A stretch of DNA of 64,000 bases, from assembly GCA_963739995.1 (NCBI GenBank), contig CAVUCH010000004.1:310001-374000 (forward strand), written 5' to 3'. The notes under the pieces were generated by a model. The model worked only from the letters and a program-made list of their open reading frames with translations. It did not search any database and was not told the origin of the DNA. The DNA comes from CAVUCH01 sp963739995 (GTDB lineage: Bacteria; Acidobacteriota; Vicinamibacteria; Vicinamibacterales; JAENWD01). Of the stretch, positions 34,301 to 40,535 are shown one piece after another. Position numbers and translations under genes: made by a program. Position 1 is the stretch's first letter. Each line of letters opens with the position of its first letter.

Positions 34301-34639
34301 GACCCTGGCCAGGCCGCCGACGTGTTCGAGGGGAACGTCGTGCAAGGCCGTGCGCCGGTAGACTGCAACCGCAGCGGCGCGCCGCTCGAAGGGGGACTCG
34401 AACATCCCGAGCAGCGGCATCAGGTCGTCTGGCCCATGCAGCTGCTGCAGGTTGATCGGCACTCCGGCGAGCACGCCCGAGTCGTGGGCGGCGGCATCCG
34501 CTTTTCCCAGGTACGCGAGTGTCAGGCCCAGGACGACGACCACCGTGGCGGCGAGCAAGCCGAGCAGTTCGAGATGCGCGATGCGGCTAGCAGGCCGCGT
34601 GACGGCGGCGCCGCGCGGTTGCGGAGCGATCACACGCAT
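31346..34639 (-). CDS. SEDS (RodA/FtsW) glycosyltransferase fused to class B penicillin-binding protein
   Basis: One 1097-residue polypeptide joins the two peptidoglycan polymerisation activities normally made as partners. After a first helix (about 27-45) and an exposed segment (about 46-160) comes the multi-helix SEDS domain (about 165-580), with GRGNSGVVPAGDTDFIMTVA and EELGFVG; Asp459 aligns with the RodA catalytic Asp. One more membrane helix (about 595-615) leads to the PBP dimerisation and transpeptidase domains: GLYPPGSTFKML (Ser846, Lys849), SCN (Ser911) and KTG (Lys1036). All three PBP motifs are intact. No frameshift or stop separates the halves. The ATG lies 1 nt after the kinase stop. 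Predicted role: lipid II polymerisation plus crosslinking for elongation or division, under kinase control. Confidence 0.92.
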   Translation of the reverse strand: MRVIAPQPRGAAVTRPASRIAHLELLGLLAATVVVVLGLTLAYLGKADAAAHDSGVLAGVPINLQQLHGPDDLMPLLGMFESPFERRAAAVAVYRRTALHDVPLEHVGGLARVAIPATEILADRRYVQLRSRLERRPAIQSVPVLSPADLADLKPHVVVRTPETFRLRLVSAALCLVAAFWTAHAFRRRRGTIGDPVALPVVLLLCGIGLMSLVALRDPLRDTMSFSASVSGIVAGLGLLVVASEVDLEASALRRAVLGPLAVAVVLAALLLLFGTGPGTSGARLRLLGFQPADFIRLLVVLALAAHFARRGDFLREYSQEPTPSRPWLRHVNVPRWKDIGPAIVSLAIVVAFFFLQRDLGPALVLSCVFLGMYGVARHRGVLVAGGLGLVLCAFGAAYWTGIPATVRQRVAIWVNPWSNGVPGGNQIAHGLWALATGSAWGSGLGRGNSGVVPAGDTDFIMTVAGEELGFVGMAVLVALYAVLCWRCVRTAVRAPGDYTALLALGIALTFVVQACVIASGVLGLLPLSGVVTPFLSYGRSAMLANFLALGIALAIARRQGPVRPHLHAAVRVVCGVLAIAGAAVLARSGWVQLVAADAVAGAASLTEQSDGGYRFEYNPRLLTAARLIERGSIYDRRGLPLASSKPDEIAGVAAVYRVAGLTASPCSPGARCYPLGASAFHVLGDWTTQANWGAPNSSYVERDSDIRLKGFDDRPQVVEVVNPRTGVRTRTTLRDYTEVLPLARDRFGRKPPAVRALLARGRDLHLSLDARLQARAAAVLRQRMDARGAARAAAVVLDVTSGGVLASVSYPHPSIGMERGPTAKDSDVSAALLDRVRYGLYPPGSTFKMLVAAAAMRTQAIPEGRTFACIRLPDGRVGNYVRGWTRPVRDDPMDRMPHGKVDLEHGLVVSCNAYFAQLAVALGPRPVLEAASLFGIEAARPHTEARLRRTIAHAGYGQGEVLVSPLRMARVAAAVAHDGSVVPIRWSAEAPEPTEPVQRLLPPAQARILGRSLRDAVTSGTGRILTGNPIPIAGKTGTAEVDGAAAHSWFAGFAPFNADRQIAFAVIVENAGYGARSAAPIAGELVTAARELGLVK

Positions 34640-34640
34640 G

Positions 34641-36575
34641 TCACGGTTCACCGACGGGCTCGCCGTCGAGATCGAGAGCGTGCGAGACGAGCGCGAGGTT
34701 CCGCTTGCAGAGCTCCAGGTTGTGCGCGGCATTGCCGAACCCGATGATCGGGTCGAACAGCTCGACACATCGGCCATAGGCCGCATGGGCATTCTCCAGC
34801 TCGCGCCGTCGTTGATTGCCCGATACGGTGCGCGCGAGCCGGCGGCTCTTCTCCGCCCGGCGCAGGTAGCCGTCGCCCAGCTGCGCCCGCTCGCGGCGGC
34901 TCGAGTGGTAGCCCCGCTTCTCCGCCTCGGTGATTGCCGCCGTCGCGGCCTCCACATCGTCGAAGCCGTACACCTGCGTGCGGCTGATGCCCAGGTACGG
35001 ATCGAAGGATGCGGGGTCCAGTTCCGCGGCGCGGTGGAACCTGGCGATCGCCGCCCCGAACAGCTGGCGCCGGATCGCGCTACCACGCGGCTGCCGCTGT
35101 GCCGCGATGCGTGCTTCGTGTCCCTCGCAGTTCACCTGCCTGGCGCGGAGGCCGACGTCGCCTGGTGCGAGCTGCTGTGCCCAGCGGAGGGCGTCGCTTG
35201 CCTGGCGCCACTCGACAGCGCCGACCGTTGGTTCCTCGCCGCGGTAGTCGGTGATGACGGCGTCGGCAATCGAAACGAGCCGCTCGCGGAGAGGTCCATC
35301 GACACGCCACGACAGCCCGAGGTCGAGCGCGCCCAGGCCGCGGATGCGGTCGTAGGCGCTTTTCCGATCGATGACCGTCCGCCCGTCAATCGCTTCGACC
35401 GTCTGCCGGAACCGCTCGGCGGCCACCCAGGCGGCGCCTTCGAGCGCGAGTACGGCCACGGCGGAGAGCAGCGTCGCCAGCCAGGCGAGCCGCTGCACCG
35501 CGCGCCGACGCCTCCCAGGCGGACGAGGGAGCGCAGGCGGGAGCGGCCGCGACAATGGGATGGTTGGGAGCGCGGGCGTCACGCCGGTGAGCGGTAGCGG
35601 ATCCGTCGGCGGCACCATATCGGACGGCGACTGTGCCGGCAGCGGCAGCGGAGGCCGATCGATCGTGATGGTCGGCGCCGCTTCGTATTCCGATACGGCC
35701 GCCGGCACCCGGTTCGAGAGGAACGCGTCGAGATCCGCCCGAATGGCGGCCGCCGTCGGATAGCGGCGTTCGGGCTGGTACGCGAGCAGCTTGTTGATGA
35801 TGGCCGCCAGGGCCGGCGGGCACGAGTCGGGCAGCGGCTCTCGCCGTTCGTTCGTCTTGATGGCGTGCTCGAGGCGGCGGCTGTTCTTCTCGTGCTGGGC
35901 GTACGGCCGGTGCCCGGCCACCATCTCGTAGAGCATCACGCCGAGGGACCAGAAGTCCACGTACGGATTCACGCCACCCGACTCGAGCTGCTCGGGTGAG
36001 GCGTAGCAGATCGTGCCCCAGATATTGGTGGTGACCTGCCGGGTCTTGGCGAGGGCCTTTGCAATGCCGAAGTCGAGCACGCGGATCTCCCCCGGGCGCG
36101 GCAGCAGGATGTGCTGCGGCTTCAGGTCGGCGTGGACGATTGCATTGCCAGGCTCGCCCTCGATCGTCAGGAACTGGTGCGCCTTGTCGAGGAACTCGCA
36201 GATGCAGACGGCGTATGTGGCTGCCACGGCCGGCACCATGGGTCCGGCGGCGATGAGGTGCGCCAGGGAGCCGCCCTCCACGAACTCCATGGCGATGTAG
36301 AAGTGCCTGTGGTGCGCGCCACATTCGTACACCTCGGGCACCATGCCGTGGGAGCGCCCGAACTGCTGCTGCAATTCCGCGCCGCGGCGCTCGGCCGCGA
36401 GCTTATCGGCGCTGTCCGGCTCCGCGGTGGAGAGCACGAGCTTCAGCGCGACCCGCTTCCCGTCGGCCCGCCGGCGCGCGTTGTACACCGTGCCGAACGC
36501 GCCGCTCTCGATCGGCGTCGGATCGAGGACGTAGTCCCCGATGGTGAAAGCCTGGTCCGGGGTCACGCCGAGCAC
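34641..36575 (-). CDS. Membrane Ser/Thr protein kinase, HAD-type catalytic loop, with repeat ectodomain
   Basis: A 644-residue kinase starting at a GTG 1 nt after the phosphatase stop (another GTG lies three codons on). The kinase domain (about 13-285) has glycine loop ESGAFGTVY, Lys45 (VALKL), HADLKPQHILL (Asp150), DFG (168-170) and YASPEQL. The usual HRD Arg is Ala, making it a non-RD kinase, which may not need activation-loop phosphorylation. A Pro-rich linker (300-355), one membrane helix (about 362-384) and a C-terminal helical region with TPR-like units (about 390-640) follow. It lacks PASTA repeats, unlike mycobacterial PknB. It sits between the PP2C and SEDS-PBP genes. Confidence 0.9.
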   Translation of the reverse strand: MLGVTPDQAFTIGDYVLDPTPIESGAFGTVYNARRRADGKRVALKLVLSTAEPDSADKLAAERRGAELQQQFGRSHGMVPEVYECGAHHRHFYIAMEFVEGGSLAHLIAAGPMVPAVAATYAVCICEFLDKAHQFLTIEGEPGNAIVHADLKPQHILLPRPGEIRVLDFGIAKALAKTRQVTTNIWGTICYASPEQLESGGVNPYVDFWSLGVMLYEMVAGHRPYAQHEKNSRRLEHAIKTNERREPLPDSCPPALAAIINKLLAYQPERRYPTAAAIRADLDAFLSNRVPAAVSEYEAAPTITIDRPPLPLPAQSPSDMVPPTDPLPLTGVTPALPTIPLSRPLPPALPRPPGRRRRAVQRLAWLATLLSAVAVLALEGAAWVAAERFRQTVEAIDGRTVIDRKSAYDRIRGLGALDLGLSWRVDGPLRERLVSIADAVITDYRGEEPTVGAVEWRQASDALRWAQQLAPGDVGLRARQVNCEGHEARIAAQRQPRGSAIRRQLFGAAIARFHRAAELDPASFDPYLGISRTQVYGFDDVEAATAAITEAEKRGYHSSRRERAQLGDGYLRRAEKSRRLARTVSGNQRRRELENAHAAYGRCVELFDPIIGFGNAAHNLELCKRNLALVSHALDLDGEPVGEP

Positions 36576-36576
36576 C

Positions 36577-38265
36577 TCACCGCGCTCCCTTCGGCGGCGG
36601 CACGAGGACGAAATTTCCGCTCGTGTCGTCCTGCCCGGCGGCACCAGGTCCGTCCACCAGCACGGGACCGAACCCGGCAAGCACGTTGCGCGAGAGCACG
36701 AGGCGGGCTGACCCTGAAAGCGATATCGGGGGAACGCTTGCGCGCCCCACGCGCGAGACGATGTTGTTGGTGAGCGTCGCCTGCGCCCCCTCGTCGAGCC
36801 GGACGGCCACAGCCGGCACCTCGAGGACGCTGCCGTGCAGCATTACGCTCCCGGAGGCCCGCAGCTCCAGGGCCGACTGCACGGGACCAATCACGTCAAC
36901 CATCTCGATGGTGCGCCCCTGCCCCGTCACCCGAATCGCCACGTCGACAGGCGCCTGTGGCGTGGACTCGATTCGAAGGCCCGCGACTCGTCCGCCCTGC
37001 ATTCCCTCGACCGTCACGGCCACCCAGGATCCGGTGCTCCCGGCCGGCCGGCGGATAGTGACGGTGCCAGGTACCCGCGCTACGAGATCCACGCCCTCAG
37101 GTACGACGATACGCTCCTCGTACACCCCGGGTTCGAGACGAACGATATCGCCCGCCCGCGCTGCCCCGAGCGCGGCCGCGATCTGCGGAAAGGCGCCCGG
37201 TGTTGCCGCTCCGGCGACGAGCGTCCGAGGCAGTGGAGTCTCCGGAGGAGCGACGTTCCACACCAGCGCGAGAGTGGCCAACACCCCGGCCACGGCGCCG
37301 ACGGCGAACCAGGTCGTGCGGCTGCCGACCACCCATCGCGCGAACGCTCCAATCTGCCGTAGCGCCCGCCGAACGGGCCCCGCCGTGGAGGGGGCTGCAC
37401 GTGCAGCGACCGGTGCGTGGTTGCCGTGCTGATCCAGCGCAGCGGAGGTCTCCGCACCCGCTCCCGCGCCCGCACCAGGGTCGCCCTGGCGCGCCCACAC
37501 GGCAAAGTCTGCCCCTTCGGCGTACACGACGGTCACGTTGTCGTGACCGCCGGCGTCGTTCGCCGCCTCGATCAGGGCATCCACGACCTGCTGGGGATGC
37601 CCGGCGTGGCGCCTGACGATCCGCTCAATCGTGGCGGACGGCACCATGTCGGTCAGGCCATCGGTGCAGAGCAGCAGGGCACACTCCGAGGCCCACTCGG
37701 CCTCGATGACCTCGACGAAGTCGTCCTCGTCCTTGTCGTGCAGCGCGCCCCCGACATCGCGGAACAACTCATTGCGCCGCGGATGCTGCATCGCCTCGCG
37801 CTCGGTGATCTCGCGGGCGTCCTCTCGTTCCCCGATGGGCGAATGGTCGTGGGTGAGCTTGCAGAGGCCGCGCGGTCCCATCATGTAGAGACGGCTGTCG
37901 CCGACGTGGCCGATGGTCAGGCGATCACCCGCCACGATCGACAGCGTGACCACGCAGGTCATGCCGCGCAGTTCGGCAGCGCGCTCAGAGCGCCTGAAGA
38001 TCTCGTTGTTGGCGATGGCAATGGCTTCGCGGACGCGCTCGCCTGGCGTGCCGAGGGGACGGCTCAGGCGGTGCAGGATGACCTCGCGCGCGATGGCCGC
38101 CGCGACCTCGCCGGCCGCCGAGCCGCCGACCCCGTCGATCACGCCGTACACCCCGCGGGCCGCGTCCACAATCGGCAGGTCCTCGTTGTTGCCGCGGACG
38201 CGGCCGGGATCGCTCCTGAAGGCCGCCAGCAGCGGACCCGTCGCGGGCGCGAGCGCCTCAGTCAT
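36577..38265 (-). CDS. PP2C phosphatase with membrane helix and extracytoplasmic beta-helix domain
   Basis: A 562-residue protein. The PP2C (PstP-like) domain (about 10-250) has metal-binding motifs NNED (Asp29), YGVIDGVGG (Asp44), GHVGDSRLY, TDGLTD and GGHDNVTVV. A low-complexity linker and one membrane helix (about 317-337) follow. The outer part (about 345-555) is a right-handed parallel beta-helix: ALGAARAGDIVRLEPGVYEE, LVARVPGTVTIRRPAGS and repeated V-rich rungs. Such folds usually bind or cut polysaccharides. It should reverse the marks of the adjacent kinase. The beta-helix could sense wall polymer, which is my inference. Its ATG overlaps the end of the microprotein gene by 8 nt. Confidence 0.9.
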   Translation of the reverse strand: MTEALAPATGPLLAAFRSDPGRVRGNNEDLPIVDAARGVYGVIDGVGGSAAGEVAAAIAREVILHRLSRPLGTPGERVREAIAIANNEIFRRSERAAELRGMTCVVTLSIVAGDRLTIGHVGDSRLYMMGPRGLCKLTHDHSPIGEREDAREITEREAMQHPRRNELFRDVGGALHDKDEDDFVEVIEAEWASECALLLCTDGLTDMVPSATIERIVRRHAGHPQQVVDALIEAANDAGGHDNVTVVYAEGADFAVWARQGDPGAGAGAGAETSAALDQHGNHAPVAARAAPSTAGPVRRALRQIGAFARWVVGSRTTWFAVGAVAGVLATLALVWNVAPPETPLPRTLVAGAATPGAFPQIAAALGAARAGDIVRLEPGVYEERIVVPEGVDLVARVPGTVTIRRPAGSTGSWVAVTVEGMQGGRVAGLRIESTPQAPVDVAIRVTGQGRTIEMVDVIGPVQSALELRASGSVMLHGSVLEVPAVAVRLDEGAQATLTNNIVSRVGRASVPPISLSGSARLVLSRNVLAGFGPVLVDGPGAAGQDDTSGNFVLVPPPKGAR

Positions 38266-38359
38266 GGTCCGCCATGCGCGCGAGCGCGGCGAGCCACGCC
38301 GTGGTCGCGACGAGCGCTGCCAGGAACGCCCATCCGAGCCAGTAGAGCAGCTCCGTCAT
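38258..38359 (-). CDS. 33-residue single-pass membrane microprotein
   Basis: The sequence begins MTELLYWLGWAFLAALVATT and continues AWLAALARMADHD: one membrane helix with a short acidic start and a polar tail. Its ATG overlaps the stop of the upstream FHA gene (ATGA), and its last codons overlap the start of the PP2C gene by 8 nt. Without it, the FHA and phosphatase genes would be separated in an otherwise gapless operon. The tight coupling and hydrophobic pattern argue that it is translated. A role as a small membrane partner of the kinase, phosphatase or SEDS-PBP protein is speculation. Confidence 0.75.
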   Translation of the reverse strand: MTELLYWLGWAFLAALVATTAWLAALARMADHD

Positions 38360-39234
38360 CGCACCGCCTCGAACTGGAGCACCACGGCCTCCGCAAGCTG
38401 GATCCGTGCGCGCGGCGGGAGGTCGCGCTCGGCGCCGGGCTGCAGCACGCCTTCAGCGGTCTTCACCGCGGGTGGCAGGGGCTCGCCGTTCACCGATGTG
38501 CCCCAGAGGCTGACGTCCTGGATCACGAATTGTCCCGACGCCTCGCGCCGGATGCGGACATGCTCGCGCGACACCTTCGCCGTCGTCACCACCTGCACGT
38601 CGACCCAGGCAGCGCTGCCGCCTCGTCCCACGACCACCGAGTCCTTCTGCATCGTGAACTCGTGCGGGCCCTGGTCGTCCTCGTACGTTAGCCGGGCGCG
38701 CGCGCCCGGCTCTGGCGCCGTCACTCCCGACGCGGTGCTCTCGCGGGTGACCTGCGGCACGTCCGTCGTCGCGCTCGTGCGGCGCCCGCCCGAGACGACG
38801 CTGCGCACGATGCGCGTGGTGGGGGTGCCGGCATACGACGCGGGCGCCGGCATCGACAGCGACGACAGGATCCCGAGGTGCCCGCGCGCGAGATCACCGT
38901 CCTCGTCGGCGGTGATGGAGACATCCCATCCATCGGGCGGCACGTCGATCGGTGACGTCTCGTCGCGCTGCAGGAGGCGGCCCAGCACCCGGCGGCCCCT
39001 GCCCGTCAGGCGCCGGTTCATCCGCTCGACGTCGGCGGCGAGCGCCTGGTGCAGCTCCGCCACGAGGCGCGGTACGATGCCCTCAATCGCCCGGAAGTCT
39101 TCGGCATGCAGATAGACGTGGTAAACCGTCGGGCACAGGGTGCTGTAGGGAAGCTCGTACAGGTTCAGGCGCAGCTCCTCTGGTCCTGCCATCCAGATAT
39201 CCCGCCCGCTCGGTGCCTTCGGATGCTCGGTCAT
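38356..39234 (-). CDS. FHA-domain protein, first gene of the wall/kinase operon
   Basis: A 292-residue cytoplasmic protein. Residues 1-100 (PEELRLNLYELPYSTLCPTV, HVYLHAEDFRAIEGIVPRLV) resemble the N-terminal part of FhaA-type proteins without a confident family match. A flexible Ser/Thr-rich linker follows; its threonines could be kinase targets. The FHA domain (about 180-285) has VVVGRGG, TTAKVSREHVRIRR and SLWGTSVNG; the SREH phosphopeptide contacts are kept. The ATG with GGAGAG upstream is preferred over a TTG three codons earlier. It is divergent from the winged-helix-FHA gene, with 86 nt holding both promoters. Confidence 0.85.
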   Translation of the reverse strand: MTEHPKAPSGRDIWMAGPEELRLNLYELPYSTLCPTVYHVYLHAEDFRAIEGIVPRLVAELHQALAADVERMNRRLTGRGRRVLGRLLQRDETSPIDVPPDGWDVSITADEDGDLARGHLGILSSLSMPAPASYAGTPTTRIVRSVVSGGRRTSATTDVPQVTRESTASGVTAPEPGARARLTYEDDQGPHEFTMQKDSVVVGRGGSAAWVDVQVVTTAKVSREHVRIRREASGQFVIQDVSLWGTSVNGEPLPPAVKTAEGVLQPGAERDLPPRARIQLAEAVVLQFEAVR

Positions 39235-39320
39235 TCGTGGCAATTCTCTCCATCGCCACTATGGACCGGAACCTGCATCGGCCGATCTGAGAAAACCGTG
39301 AGATTTCTGCGCGGCCAGGC

Positions 39321-40019
39321 ATGAGAGCGACGTTCGGCCCTTTCACCCTCGACGCGCAGACCCGTCAGCTCGCCGAGGGCTCGCAACTGCTGCACCTCTC
39401 GCCCAAGGCGTTCGACCTTCTGCTGTTGCTGATCGAGCGTCGCCCGGCCGTGGTGCAGAAGGACGAGATCGCGAGCCGGATCTGGCCGGGCGTCACCGTG
39501 TCGGAGACGAGCATGGGAGGGCTCGTGAAGGAGATTCGCCGCGCGCTGCGGGACGACCCGGCACAGCCGGCCTTCATCCGGACGGCGCACACCGTGGGCT
39601 ATGCGTTCATCGCTCGGGTGGATGGAGAGACTGCTCCGCGTACGACGGCGGACGAGAGCTCGTATCGATCCTGGCTCGCCTGGAACGACCGCACGTTCTC
39701 GCTGGCGCCTGGCGAGAACATCATCGGCCGCGATCCGCGCTGCACCGTGTGGGTCGACGCCTCTGGTGTGTCGCGCCGCCATGCCAGGATCGTGGTCACC
39801 ACGACCGAGTCGACGATCGAGGATCTTGGCAGCCGGAATGGCACCTCCATACGCCGCACGGTGGTCACCGCCCCGCGCCGTCTCGCAGACGGAGATCCGA
39901 TCCGCCTGGGCGCGACCACGCTCACGTTCCGGCAGTGGTCGGAGGAGCGTGCACCCCGCACCGAGCCGCTCGCGCGCCGCCGGCCGCGGAAGACAGAGCC
40001 CTCACCACATCAGCCATAA
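39321..40019 (+). CDS. Winged-helix (OmpR-type) DNA-binding domain fused to FHA domain
   Basis: A 232-residue probable transcription regulator. The N-terminal winged helix (about 1-100) is of the OmpR/PhoB C-terminal type: FGPFTLDAQTRQLAEGSQLL, LSPKAFDLLLLLIERRPAVV, LVKEIRRALRDD and IRTAHTVGYAF. The FHA domain (about 120-215) follows: NIIGRDPRCTVWV, GVSRRHARIVV and EDLGSRNGTSI. The domains resemble mycobacterial EmbR, which is controlled by Ser/Thr kinases, but without a central bacterial transcriptional activator domain. It is divergent from the operon encoding the kinase, phosphatase and wall synthase, so it is the obvious candidate for turning kinase status into gene expression. Confidence 0.88.
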   Translation: MRATFGPFTLDAQTRQLAEGSQLLHLSPKAFDLLLLLIERRPAVVQKDEIASRIWPGVTVSETSMGGLVKEIRRALRDDPAQPAFIRTAHTVGYAFIARVDGETAPRTTADESSYRSWLAWNDRTFSLAPGENIIGRDPRCTVWVDASGVSRRHARIVVTTTESTIEDLGSRNGTSIRRTVVTAPRRLADGDPIRLGATTLTFRQWSEERAPRTEPLARRRPRKTEPSPHQP

Positions 40020-40134
40020 ACGTCGCCGGATGGCACGCTAGCCTGGACGGCGAGGAGCGGGACGCTCTGCTCTTGGGATCGGTGTTTGCACCCGATCCGG
40101 CACCGCACCACCGGCGCGCGTCGGTAAGGATGCC

Positions 40135-40166
40135 GGCGGGCGGGGGCCTTCGGGCTCCCGCCCGCC
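40135..40166 (+). terminator. 14-bp GC hairpin with UUCG tetraloop
   Basis: The arms 40135-40148 and 40153-40166 pair at all 14 positions (one G-U). They enclose TTCG closed by C-G, the very stable cUUCGg tetraloop. It lies about 115 nt past the winged-helix-FHA stop. There is no T-tract, but stability and position suggest a transcription or processing barrier. Confidence 0.6.
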
Positions 40167-40185
40167 GTGGGTCCCCACGACGACC

Positions 40186-40328
40186 TCATCGCACTCGTGA
40201 GCCTGCGATGCCAAATCCCGCAGGCCTCACCGCAGTTCCACGAACGCGCCTCGGGCAGCAGTGAATCAGCACCACGGGGGCGCCGCTGCCCTTGGTCTCG
40301 TAGTACAGCTCCACGCGCAGTGCCCCTT
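40186..40328 (-). pseudogene. Alpha/beta-hydrolase N-terminal remnant
   Basis: One minus frame reads RVELYYETKGSGAPVVLIHC, the first two strands and oxyanion region of an alpha/beta hydrolase ('ELYYE..GSG.PVVLIHG'). It then loses similarity and meets a stop within 25 codons. No other frame restores a full domain. It is a short decayed fragment. Confidence 0.45.
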
Positions 40329-40535
40329 CTGGTGCGGCCGCTCCTCGTTCTGGCCGCAGCGATGCCCAACGGCTGCGAGACCAGCAAGGCCGCCGATTTC
40401 CCTTCAACCGAGCCCAGGATGGCGCTGTAACGGAGGCCGCACGTCCGGCTGACGGGCCGCGCGGCACTCCCATCGGCGCCGGCATGATAAAGTCGAGGCT
40501 CACTTCATCTCGAGCCCCGCAACACTCTGAGCGCG

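Larger units (their letters stand above)
40020..40535. other. Interval with a terminator hairpin and a hydrolase remnant
   Basis: These 516 nt hold a strong hairpin (40135-40166) and a minus-strand alpha/beta-hydrolase remnant (40186-40328), both described separately. The remainder shows no intact gene or RNA that I can support. The ATG at 40536 follows a weak ribosome-binding site. Confidence 0.6.
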
